This document shows, one piece after another, positions 1-6,148 of a stretch of DNA of 7,719 nt (its first letter is position 1; the number at the start of each line of letters is the position of its first letter). Made by a program: the position numbers and the translations under genes. The notes beneath the pieces are model-generated. The model was given only the letters and a program-made list of their open reading frames with translations. It was not told the origin of the DNA and searched no databases. Source of the stretch: Terriglobia bacterium (GTDB lineage Bacteria > Acidobacteriota > Terriglobia > UBA7540). Location: positions 1-7,719 of the forward strand of contig JALHUF010000564.1 of NCBI GenBank assembly GCA_022866195.1, written 5' to 3'.

Positions 1-999
1 CTGCTGCTGAATCTGCTGCCGGTAGGTCAGGATCTCCTCAATGGTTTTCCCATACTTGCGTTTCAGGCGGTCGATGAGTGCCAGCCGATCCTCCAGCTCT
101 TCCAACCGGCGCGGGTTCGCCTGAAGCTTGCCGAGATAATCGCGGAGGAAGAAGGCCAGGTCCTCCAGCGTGGCGCGCGTTCCGGCCAGAGGTTCAAGAT
201 AGGTCTCTACGGCGGCATCGTAGCGCCGCAACTCCTCCAAGGCTCGTCCTACGACCGCCAGCCGCGAGCAGGCTGAGCCTTCCTCCTCATAAAGGTGACC
301 GAACGCGGAGGCTGCCGCGGCGCGGATTTTTTCCAGGTTGGCCAGCACTCGCTTTTCGTCTTCCAGGCGCGTGTCCTCGCCCGGCTCGAGTTTCGCGTGC
401 TCCAATTCCTGAGCTTGAAAAGCGAGCAGGTCAATTGTCCGCAGGCGCTCCTGCTCGTTCTGGCTGAGGCTTTCCATTTCACGTTCCAGTTCGCGACGGC
501 GGGCGAAAAGCTCACCCACGCGTTGGAGAAGCTCGTCGGTGGCCGCAAACTGGTCCAGAAGATCGAGCTGGGCGTCGCGCGCCAGCAACGCCACATGTTC
601 GCTCTGGCCGTGAACTTCCACCAGAAAGGGTGCCAACGCCTTGACTGCGGCGACGGTCACTGGCTGGTCGTTTACGAGCAGACGGCTCTTGCCACTGGCC
701 TGGACTTCGCGTCGCAGGATAATCTCCGACTCGTCGCTGCCCGCGAAACCATATTCCTCAAGCCAGCCAGTCCAGGGAGGGTTGCGGTCCACCCGGAATA
801 TCGCCGTGACCGTGGCCCGCTCCTGGCCGGTGCGGATCACGTCCGGCGAGGCTCGCCCACCCAGCGCGAGCCCCAGGGCATCCACGAGAATGGACTTCCC
901 CGAGCCCGTCTCACCTGAGAGGACATTCAGCCCGGGATGGAACTCCACGCTCAGGCTCTCAATGACGGCGTAATTCTGGATGTGAATCTCGTGCAGCAT
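1..999 (-). CDS. recN: RecN, DNA repair SMC-like ATPase (5' part; 3' end outside window)
   Basis: RecN is a cytoplasmic SMC-like ATPase that acts early in double-strand break repair, tethering or organising DNA ends for RecA-dependent recombination. The window holds the first 333 codons with no stop; the family is usually about 550-570 residues, so the second coiled-coil half and the C-terminal head with Walker B and signature motifs lie beyond position 1. Visible parts are MLHEIHIQNYAVIESL at the start, a Walker A GETGSGKS at residues 29-36, the RecN-typical stretch LVNDQPVTVAAV then VEVHGQSEH (about 108-135), and a charged coiled coil from about 150 onward that ends near RLALIDRLKRKYGKT. 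The ATG at 999 fits the family N-terminus exactly. No good Shine-Dalgarno sits at normal spacing; a GAGGA lies about 20 bases upstream, so coupling to the preceding kinase gene, 51 bases away on the same strand, is possible. No frameshift is seen. The identification is firm. Confidence 0.95.
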   Translation of the reverse strand, partial: MLHEIHIQNYAVIESLSVEFHPGLNVLSGETGSGKSILVDALGLALGGRASPDVIRTGQERATVTAIFRVDRNPPWTGWLEEYGFAGSDESEIILRREVQASGKSRLLVNDQPVTVAAVKALAPFLVEVHGQSEHVALLARDAQLDLLDQFAATDELLQRVGELFARRRELEREMESLSQNEQERLRTIDLLAFQAQELEHAKLEPGEDTRLEDEKRVLANLEKIRAAAASAFGHLYEEEGSACSRLAVVGRALEELRRYDAAVETYLEPLAGTRATLEDLAFFLRDYLGKLQANPRRLEELEDRLALIDRLKRKYGKTIEEILTYRQQIQQQ

Positions 1000-1050
1000 G
1001 ATCCGACAGGCCCGCTTCGTCCTCAGTGAAACTACCACACTAGCGGATGC

Positions 1051-3813
1051 TCATCCCAACGCCTGTTCCAGGGCAGAAAAAAACACCCGCGCGGAGCCAG
1101 GACGCCGCTCCCGTTCCAGTGCAAACGCCCGCGCAAAGAACTCCTGCCACTGCGCCGGCGCTTCTGGCAAATGCTTGGCGACGGGAGTGAACCGGCCGGC
1201 CAGTAGCGCCACCTGCCAGTCGGCGGGGGTCACGCCGCCGGCAAAAGGCTGCGCGCCCGTCAACATCTCGTAGGCTACGATGGCCAAGGCCCACAGGTCC
1301 CATGCCGCATCGACTGGTTGGCCGAGCCACTGCTCGGGCGACATGTAGGCAATGGTACCCACCAACTGGCCGGGGCCGGTGTCTGCCGTCGCTCGCGTGT
1401 CGGTGGGTAAGAACTTGGCGATGCCGAAGTCGAGCACCTTCGGAATCTCCCCGGTTTCGGCCCGGACCAGAAATATGTTGTCCGGTTTCAGGTCGCGGTG
1501 GACCAGTAGTCGTCGGTGAGCTGCCTCCACCGCCTCACACACGCCCCGCAGGATCGCCACGGTTCGCGGGGGCTCAAATCGTTTCTGTCGCTTCAGCTCT
1601 TCGCGAAGTGTCAGACCTTCCAAAAGCTCCATGACCAGAAATGCCCGGGTCCCCGCCGCCACGCCGAAATCGTGAACCGTCACCACGTTGGGATGCGTAA
1701 AGCTTGCTGCCGCACGTGCCTCGCGCCGGAAGCGTTCGGCCGCCTCCATGCTGCCCACCAGGTCGTCTCGAATCACCTTCACGGCCACGCGCCGCTCGAG
1801 GGCCGTGTCCACGGCCTCGTAGACCGCCCCCATGCCGCCTTGTCCTCGGCGTCGCTCCAGGCGATAGCGCCCCGCCAAGAGGCGTGGCAATCGCGTTGGG
1901 ACGAGGTTCGCGCCTTCCTGTGTGCAACGCCCCGCGCGCGTGTCATAGCATGTTCCGCATTCCGGGCATTCCTCAAACGCTTCACTCACTCGCACCACCT
2001 CGGGCGCGGGTTTTTCGAGAAGCAGAGCGAGGCTGGCGGCGATGGCCACCAGCAGATCCTGATCTTCTCGAGTGTAGGGTTCTTCTGACCGCTTCGCTCC
2101 CAGAGCCAGTAGCGCCTCCCTGCGGTTATGATCGATGGCCACGGGCACCACCAACTCGATGCGCGCCTGACGAAGGAAGTCCGTCTCCTCGTGCGGCAGT
2201 TGTTGCTTGAGCCAACCCGACTCGGTGAGCGTGACTTCCAAGGGCTTTCCCAGCACTCGCAACAGCGCGAGGAGCTTGCTCTCGGCAGGCAGCGAGGCTG
2301 GGGCCTGCCCGGCGGGCGCGGCGGCCAAGCTGCGAAAACCGGACTCAGGGGGCTCACGGACTAGCAACGCCACAAATTCCGGATGCAGCGCTACTTCGAT
2401 GCGCGCCACTACCCGCGGTGCCACCCGCTCGAAGCTCCCGGCCTCTCGAACCTCTTCCACCACCTCACGCAAAAGCTGCTGGGCGTCATAGCGCTCACGA
2501 AAGAACCGCCGATCGAGCTCAGAGAGCCACTGCCGTCGCCGGGCATGGGCCAGCAGCGCCAGCGCGCCCAGCGTTCCATAAACCCAGCCTCGGGCCCGCA
2601 CAATTTCAAGCAGCGGCTGCTCGCCATGAAGCAAGGCGTCTCCGAACATGACCGCCACCAGCACCGGCACCAGCGAAAGCAGTGCCCCGCGCGCCGCCGC
2701 ATATTGGAGCCCCTGGCGGATCAACACACCAACGTCGAACAGGCGGTGACGCAGAATGGCGTAGGCGAACGACAGAGGAAACGCCAGCCACAATAGATAG
2801 AGCAAATTTTGTAGGGCGAGAAGCCAAGAGGCTACCCCCCGCCCGGCTCCGATGGCGACCCAGCCGACGACCCCCAGCGTACTTGCCAGCACACCAGTCA
2901 ACACCACGCGCACGCGACGTCGATGGTTGGCATCCTCCAGCCGCCGATAACTCAGAATTAGGACCGCCAAGCTGGCCATGACGAAAACCGCACTTCTCAA
3001 CGAGATCGCCGAGAAGACCCATACAGGCACGTCTGTGGCGTGACCGGGTTGGTAAACGACCCGGTACATGCCCAGGACCCGCCAGGGCAGGAACGCCAAC
3101 GCTGGAGTCCATATCAAGAGCCAAGGCCAGCGCGCGCTGAATACTCTTCGGGGGAAAACCGTAAAGAAAGTGAAAAGGATCGCGTCCGGGACGAGTCTGC
3201 TGATTTCGGGAATCCATATGAGCAGGCCCAGCAGTCCGGGCAAGTGTCGCCAGGTTGCAGCCCAGCCGTCCGGGAGTCCAAAAGCCACTGCGGCGGTGGC
3301 GAGGACCCAGGCGCCCATTCTGGCCGCCGGGTCGTACGGCCGGCGAAAAGCCACGACCAGGCCGAGAATCAGGCAAGTTAGAACAAAAGCACTGTAGCCT
3401 AGTACATTTACCCAGTAGAAGGGCAGGTGAAGGACAGCAACCCCTGACAAGCGTTCACGCCAGGACAGCCGAGGAACGGCCACCGTCAGTTCTAGCCGCT
3501 GGTTCGCGCGGCCGACTTGCCACCGCTCCGGGCGTCCGATTTCGGTGTTCGCGCGAATGCCCTCCCAGTCATGGACATTGCGGATGACTTGCTCGTTAAC
3601 CGCCAGCACACGGTCGCCCTCCTCGAGCCCGGCGCGAGCTTCCGGAGAGCCGGGGTGGACGGAAAGGACCGCCATTCCTCCGCTGGTGAAGCGGCCCTCA
3701 AACCCGGGAAGGATGGGAGGACCCGCAAAAACTTGGTAGAAGAAGAGGGCCACAAGGCCGACGTAGGCCGCTGCCACTACGTACATCCACCACGGCGCGC
3801 GCCGGCCTGGCAT
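1051..3813 (-). CDS. Membrane-bound PDZ / GAF-like / serine-threonine protein kinase
   Basis: This 920-residue protein is a predicted sensor kinase that phosphorylates Ser/Thr of unknown targets. In order: cytoplasmic N-terminus with R4 R5; helix 1 (10-28); PDZ domain (about 40-112, with GGMAVLSVHPGSPEARAGL and EGDRVLAVN); about nine further helices (roughly 133-156, 166-182, 203-220, 229-248, 263-288, 302-322, 329-353, 374-393, 408-423); GAF-like domain (about 450-600); cysteine motif C616, C619, C622, C630; kinase domain (650-915). Kinase residues are intact: glycine loop GQGGMGAVY (657-665), K679, E698, HRDLKPDN (D774, N779), DFG (D795), SPE (825-827). Ten helices with positive inner loops put the PDZ in the periplasm and the kinase in the cytoplasm. 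The RHRLFDVGVLIRQGLQY and LDRRFFRERYDAQQ stretches resemble linkers of bacterial 7TM-GAF sensor histidine kinases, here joined to a Hanks kinase. The ATG at 3813 has GGAG eight bases upstream. It is divergent from tolQ and precedes recN. Domain calls are strong; stimulus and substrates are unknown. Confidence 0.9.
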   Translation of the reverse strand: MPGRRAPWWMYVVAAAYVGLVALFFYQVFAGPPILPGFEGRFTSGGMAVLSVHPGSPEARAGLEEGDRVLAVNEQVIRNVHDWEGIRANTEIGRPERWQVGRANQRLELTVAVPRLSWRERLSGVAVLHLPFYWVNVLGYSAFVLTCLILGLVVAFRRPYDPAARMGAWVLATAAVAFGLPDGWAATWRHLPGLLGLLIWIPEISRLVPDAILFTFFTVFPRRVFSARWPWLLIWTPALAFLPWRVLGMYRVVYQPGHATDVPVWVFSAISLRSAVFVMASLAVLILSYRRLEDANHRRRVRVVLTGVLASTLGVVGWVAIGAGRGVASWLLALQNLLYLLWLAFPLSFAYAILRHRLFDVGVLIRQGLQYAAARGALLSLVPVLVAVMFGDALLHGEQPLLEIVRARGWVYGTLGALALLAHARRRQWLSELDRRFFRERYDAQQLLREVVEEVREAGSFERVAPRVVARIEVALHPEFVALLVREPPESGFRSLAAAPAGQAPASLPAESKLLALLRVLGKPLEVTLTESGWLKQQLPHEETDFLRQARIELVVPVAIDHNRREALLALGAKRSEEPYTREDQDLLVAIAASLALLLEKPAPEVVRVSEAFEECPECGTCYDTRAGRCTQEGANLVPTRLPRLLAGRYRLERRRGQGGMGAVYEAVDTALERRVAVKVIRDDLVGSMEAAERFRREARAAASFTHPNVVTVHDFGVAAGTRAFLVMELLEGLTLREELKRQKRFEPPRTVAILRGVCEAVEAAHRRLLVHRDLKPDNIFLVRAETGEIPKVLDFGIAKFLPTDTRATADTGPGQLVGTIAYMSPEQWLGQPVDAAWDLWALAIVAYEMLTGAQPFAGGVTPADWQVALLAGRFTPVAKHLPEAPAQWQEFFARAFALERERRPGSARVFFSALEQALG

Positions 3814-3821
3814 GAGGATTT

Positions 3822-3828
3822 CTCCACC
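3822..3828 (-). promoter_or_regulatory. Ribosome binding site of the PDZ kinase gene
   Basis: Read on the minus strand, GGTGGAG lies eight bases before the ATG at 3813. It is a good Shine-Dalgarno match and supports this start over later methionines such as M10. Confidence 0.6.
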
Positions 3829-3848
3829 CGAAAGGGAATGACCAGGCC

Positions 3849-3854
3849 ATTATA
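3849..3854 (-). promoter_or_regulatory. Extended -10 promoter for the kinase-recN unit
   Basis: The minus strand reads TGATATAATGG: a perfect TATAAT preceded by the TG-N of an extended -10 element. No convincing -35 (TTGACA-like) is found at 16-18 bases, which extended -10 promoters can do without. The expected start of transcription is about 3842, leaving a leader of roughly 28 bases before the ATG and covering the ribosome binding site. It would drive the kinase gene and possibly recN. Consensus matching only; a chance hit in this one AT-rich spot cannot be excluded. Confidence 0.5.
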
Positions 3855-4005
3855 TCAGTCCAGTGTCACCGAAGGACGGATTGCGAGCTCTGGGGCGGCC
3901 GCCAGCATTGGCGTCCGGCGCCGACGCGCGAGGCGGAATGCACCCGGCTGGCCTCAGCCATGGCCATGCGGTCCTCACGGGGAAGAAAGCGGCCCCGGCG
4001 ATTCA

Positions 4006-4034
4006 TTGACTGGTCTGGGGCGCTGTGTTAGTTT
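4006..4034 (+). promoter_or_regulatory. Candidate sigma-70-type promoter for the tol operon
   Basis: TTGACT (4006-4011, five of six consensus bases) is followed after exactly 17 bases by TAGTTT (4029-4034, three of six), which is preceded by TG-T as in an extended -10. Transcription would start near 4041, giving a leader of about 40 bases up to tolQ. The -35 and spacing are good and the -10 is weak, so this is a reasonable but unproven call. It is the best promoter-like match I found in the 268-bp divergent region in the tolQ direction. Confidence 0.45.
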
Positions 4035-4070
4035 GAGTTAGAGGTAGAAGTTCGCAGGAGCCTTTCTATT

Positions 4071-4077
4071 GAGGAGG
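4071..4077 (+). promoter_or_regulatory. Ribosome binding site of tolQ, supporting a TTG start
   Basis: GAGGAGG is a near-perfect Shine-Dalgarno. It ends four bases before the TTG at 4082. An in-frame TGA (4070-4072) overlaps its first bases, so translation cannot begin upstream in this frame. The next in-frame TTG (4094) would be 16 bases away, so 4082 is preferred although the spacing is short. Confidence 0.6.
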
Positions 4078-4081
4078 TTGG

Positions 4082-4774
4082 TTGGTCGCAGCGTTGCTCG
4101 TCGTTATTCAAGGTGAAATCTGGCAATTGTTTGCCAACACAGGACTTGTCGCTCGGATCGTTCTAGGGTTGCTCCTCATTTTCTCTGTCTTCTCCTGGGC
4201 CATCATTTTCCACAAGCAGCGGAGCTTCAAGGCGGCGCGACGGGACTCGCGGGAGTTCCTGAAGATCTTCCGCCAAAGCAAGAAGCTGTCGGACATTCGC
4301 GCCTCCTGCCGAACCTTGAAGGCCAGCCCCTTGGTCGAGGTCTTTCTGGCGGGCTATCGAGAGATCGAGAACCAGGCGGTGGTCGGCGAGAATCCGGGTA
4401 AGCCACGGATCCGGAGTCTGGATTCGGTTCATCGCGCTTTACAGATTGCGGCGTCTGCGGAACTCACGCGCATGGAGCAATGGCTGAGCTGGCTGGCCAC
4501 GACGGGGTCGGTGACACCCTTTATCGGGCTGTTCGGAACGGTCTGGGGGATCATCGACGCTTTCCGCGGCTTGGGGACTGCCGGGACCGCTTCCCTGCGC
4601 AGCGTGGCCCCGGGGATCTCCGAGGCGCTGGTCACTACGGCCTCGGGCTTGTTCGCCGCTATCCCGGCGGTCGTGGCCTATAACCAGTTTGTGCAGAGAC
4701 TGAAGGAATTCGGTGCGCTGATGGATGACTTCGCCCTCGAGTTCCTGAACATGACGGAGCGACACTTTACGTAG
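4082..4774 (+). CDS. tolQ: TolQ, inner-membrane proton channel subunit of the Tol-Pal system
   Basis: TolQ is a MotA/ExbB-family protein that forms a pentameric channel around TolR and uses the proton motive force to energise the periplasm-spanning partner during outer-membrane constriction and maintenance. The product has 230 residues, the usual family length. Three helices are visible at about 22-42, 137-160 and 178-200, with a cytoplasmic loop between the first two. The hallmark region reads TGSVTPFIGLFGTVWGIIDAF, shown here in full only by its key core TPFIGLFGTVWGII, followed by VAPGISEALVTTASGLFAAIPAVVAYN, matching TolQ closely; the gap to ExbB is small but the tolB neighbour favours TolQ. 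It starts with TTG. It is the first gene of the tol cluster, and is separated from tolR by 104 bases of structured spacer, unusually long for this pair. Nothing is missing in the protein. Confidence 0.95.
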   Translation: MVAALLVVIQGEIWQLFANTGLVARIVLGLLLIFSVFSWAIIFHKQRSFKAARRDSREFLKIFRQSKKLSDIRASCRTLKASPLVEVFLAGYREIENQAVVGENPGKPRIRSLDSVHRALQIAASAELTRMEQWLSWLATTGSVTPFIGLFGTVWGIIDAFRGLGTAGTASLRSVAPGISEALVTTASGLFAAIPAVVAYNQFVQRLKEFGALMDDFALEFLNMTERHFT

Positions 4775-4780
4775 TGGCGC

Positions 4781-4804
4781 GTCTGCGGGGGCGCGCCCGC
4801 AGAC
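4781..4804 (+). repeat. Perfect 9-bp hairpin just after tolQ
   Basis: Arms GTCTGCGGG (4781-4789) and CCCGCAGAC (4796-4804) are exact reverse complements around the six-base loop GGCGCG. It begins six bases after the tolQ stop. No T-run follows, so it does not look like a Rho-independent terminator; an mRNA-stabilising or processing structure that lowers tolR output relative to tolQ is possible. A 9-base copy of the right arm region, CCGCAGACC, recurs at 4834-4842 (first copy 4797-4805), so the left arm could also pair there. Confidence 0.7.
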
Positions 4805-4811
4805 CTCCATC

Positions 4812-4869
4812 GTCCGTTGTCAGATGTGAGTTGCCGCAGACCACGGACAAGGGACTACAGACAAAGGAC
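4812..4869. repeat. Period-7 GTC heptamer array in the tolQ-tolR spacer
   Basis: On the minus strand five contiguous heptamers all begin with GTC: GTCCTTT, GTCTGTA, GTCCCTT, GTCCGTG and GTCTGCG (4869 down to 4835), so GAC recurs on the plus strand at 4839, 4846, 4853, 4860 and 4867. In the left part the plus strand has GTCCGTT (4812), GTCAGAT (4819) and the near-match GTGAGTT (4826), again at period 7. The two halves are inverted: GTCCGTTGTC (4812-4821) can pair with GACAAGGGAC (4846-4855) with one mismatch. The array ends ten bases before the tolR ATG and overlaps its ribosome binding site. It resembles the short tandem heptamer repeats known from intergenic DNA of some bacteria. Confidence 0.65.
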
Positions 4870-4878
4870 GGTTTTCCC

Positions 4879-5304
4879 ATGGCTTTCACAACCACCAAGG
4901 GTCGAACGCATACGTCGCTTTCCGAGATCAACGTCACGCCCTTCGTGGACGTGATGATGGTTTTGCTGGTGATCTTCATGATCACCGCGCCGTTGCTCGA
5001 ATCCGGGATCGAGGTTGACTTGCCGAAGACAAAGACCGTCAAGGTGGTCACCGACGAGAAGGTTGTCGTCACCATCGACAAGCGGCAGACTATCTACGTG
5101 GGGAACGACCCGGTGAACATCCACCGGCTGGGGTCCTTTGTCCTCGACCATATGGCAGGCGCCAGCGACTCGCCGGTCTACATCCGCTGCGACCAGAATG
5201 TTCCTTTCGGCGCGTTCGCCCAGGTGGTTGATGCGCTCAAGCAAGCGAACCTTACCAATATCAGCATCGTCACGGAACCCCTCGCGACGCGTGGCTCCTC
5301 GTAG
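4879..5304 (+). CDS. tolR: TolR, inner-membrane motor subunit (ExbD/TolR family)
   Basis: TolR is the single-pass partner of TolQ; its helix carries the acidic residue that conducts protons, and its periplasmic domain can contact the cell wall. The product has 141 residues, the normal family size: a short cytoplasmic N-terminus, the motif SEINVTPFVDVMMVLLVIF with conserved D24, a helix at about 23-40, and a periplasmic domain with VYIRCDQNVPFGAFAQVVD (about 100-118) ending in ISIVTEP. The ATG at 4879 is chosen, with AAAGGA about ten bases upstream. A GTG at 4774 would add 35 residues rich in Arg and Pro that are encoded by the spacer hairpin and repeats and match nothing in the family. The last residues after VTEP (LATRGSS) and the stop lie in a repeat-like sequence and may be a recent replacement. 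Next to tolQ and tolB, TolR is preferred over ExbD. Confidence 0.93.
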   Translation: MAFTTTKGRTHTSLSEINVTPFVDVMMVLLVIFMITAPLLESGIEVDLPKTKTVKVVTDEKVVVTIDKRQTIYVGNDPVNIHRLGSFVLDHMAGASDSPVYIRCDQNVPFGAFAQVVDALKQANLTNISIVTEPLATRGSS

Positions 5305-5335
5305 CGGGCGTACGGCTCGGCCTTCGGGATGGCAA
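5274..5335 (-). repeat. Possible dispersed intergenic repeat at the tolR 3' end
   Basis: Read on the minus strand this stretch starts TGCCATCCCGAAGGCCGAG and ends near GAGGGGTTCC after CGTCGC. This pattern resembles the common CATCCCGAAG...GAGGGATCC-type dispersed sequences seen between genes in Acidobacteriota and other genomes. One minus-strand frame reads CHPEGRAVRPLRG, the translation typical of such repeats. It overlaps the last nine codons of tolR and covers most of the 43-bp gap to the next gene. Only one copy is in the window, so its repeated nature rests on memory of similar sequences. Confidence 0.35.
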
Positions 5336-5347
5336 ACGATATAGGCA

Positions 5348-6148
5348 ATGAACACGGCAACCTTGCCAAGTTACTTCGACCGACACGAAAGCCTGCGGGG
5401 CATGCTTGTGCTTTCCCTCGGGCTGCACGGGCTGCTGTTCGTCGTCTCCGTCGGGTACACGGCCCTGGGAGGGCGCATGGGGGGAGGATGGGGCCGGAAC
5501 TGGGGAGGAGGAGGCGCCACCCGCGTCAGCGCCGTCTCATCTCTGCCTGGGGTGCCCTTGCCCGCGCCTTTGCTGGCCACGCGCAGCACCCTAGCCACGC
5601 AGAACGTTGGCCTCTATAAGAGCGAACCCACCGCTAAGGCTGAGCCCCCTTCCCAGGCCGAGGAGATTCCCAAGTTTCAGCAAGCGGTCGCCCCGGAAAA
5701 GGCTGTGCGTGTGGCCAAGCGGCTCCAGAAGGAGCCGCTGGAGACCCCCCAGAACGCCATCCCCTATGGTCTGGGTGGAAAACCCTCCATGGCTTACAGC
5801 CAGTTCGTGAACACGGCGGGCGAGGGGAGCCTGGGTTTCGGGGAGGGCAATTTCGGGGAGCGTTACGGCTGGTATGTGGCTGCGGTCCGCAACCGCATCA
5901 GTGCCAACTGGCTGCTCTCCACGGTCAGCCCGAGTATTGTGACCGCGCCCCGCGTGTACATCAACTTTGGTATTGCGCGCGACGGGACCGTGACCGACGT
6001 GCGGGTGGTGCAATCCAGCGGCATTCCACAAGTGGACCGCTCGGCCCTGAGAGCCGTCCTGGCATCGAATCCCTTGGGCCCTCTCCCGGCCGACTATTCC
6101 GGGGGCAAAATCTCGGTGGACTTCTATTTTGACTTTCGCCGGCGGTGA
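5348..6148 (+). CDS. TonB/TolA-family periplasm-spanning energy transducer
   Basis: This 266-residue protein probably links the TolQ-TolR motor to TolB/Pal across the periplasm. A cytoplasmic N-terminus is followed by one helix (about 18-37, GMLVLSLGLHGLLFVVSVGY), which carries the His typical of TonB/TolA helices; a glycine-rich stretch (41-57); a Pro/Ala/Lys/Glu-rich linker (about 60-135); the segment LGFGEGNFGERYGWYVAAVR (162-181); and a TonB/TolA C-terminal domain (about 175-266) with RISANWLLS, YINFGIARDGTVTDVRVVQSSG and a terminal strand ISVDFYFDFRRR. Such proteins are often labelled TonB by homology; the position between tolR and tolB argues for a TolA role. The linker is far shorter than the long Ala-rich helix of enterobacterial TolA. 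The ATG at 5348 is 43 bases after tolR and has only a weak ribosome binding site (AGG very close by), which suggests coupling. Confidence 0.88.
   Translation: MNTATLPSYFDRHESLRGMLVLSLGLHGLLFVVSVGYTALGGRMGGGWGRNWGGGGATRVSAVSSLPGVPLPAPLLATRSTLATQNVGLYKSEPTAKAEPPSQAEEIPKFQQAVAPEKAVRVAKRLQKEPLETPQNAIPYGLGGKPSMAYSQFVNTAGEGSLGFGEGNFGERYGWYVAAVRNRISANWLLSTVSPSIVTAPRVYINFGIARDGTVTDVRVVQSSGIPQVDRSALRAVLASNPLGPLPADYSGGKISVDFYFDFRRR
5467..5493 (+). other. G-quadruplex-type motif on the coding strand of the TonB/TolA gene
   Basis: Four G-runs of three or more occur here with loops of one to five bases: GGG (5467), GGG (5471), GGGGGG (5479) and GGGG (5490), and another GGGG follows at 5502. The segment codes for the glycine-rich stretch right after the membrane helix. 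Folding in the mRNA about 120 bases into the gene is possible, but glycine codons alone could explain the pattern. Confidence 0.45.

Larger units (their letters stand above)
3814..4081. other. Divergent intergenic region between PDZ kinase and tolQ
   Basis: These 268 bases separate the divergent kinase and tolQ genes and carry no convincing gene. They hold the kinase promoter at the left end and the tolQ promoter and leader at the right end. Between them are two symmetric sites that could bind a regulator: a dyad with arms GCGTC (3911-3915) and GACGC (3923-3927), and a perfect 10-bp palindrome CATGGCCATG (3959-3968). Several open frames cross the region, but none has a recognisable protein or a ribosome binding site. 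Confidence 0.7.

Noticed and set aside
295..918. Long plus-strand open frame opposite recN
   Set aside because: It lies entirely antisense to the recN frame, which has a clear Walker A and family motifs; the plus-strand protein has no recognisable domain and is a GC-rich shadow.
2606..3376. Minus-strand 256-codon frame inside the kinase gene
   Set aside because: It is an alternate frame over the membrane helices of the kinase; Pro/Arg/Gly-rich composition without hydrophobic segments, as expected of a shadow.
3517..4041. Plus-strand 174-codon frame spanning the kinase 5' end and the divergent region
   Set aside because: Most of it is antisense to the PDZ domain; the remainder crosses both candidate promoters and shows no ribosome binding site or known motif.
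4774..4878. Longer TolR starting at the GTG overlapping the tolQ stop
   Set aside because: The added 35 residues are Arg/Pro-rich, come from the hairpin and heptamer repeat, have no family counterpart, and the ATG at 4879 has a ribosome binding site and the usual N-terminus.
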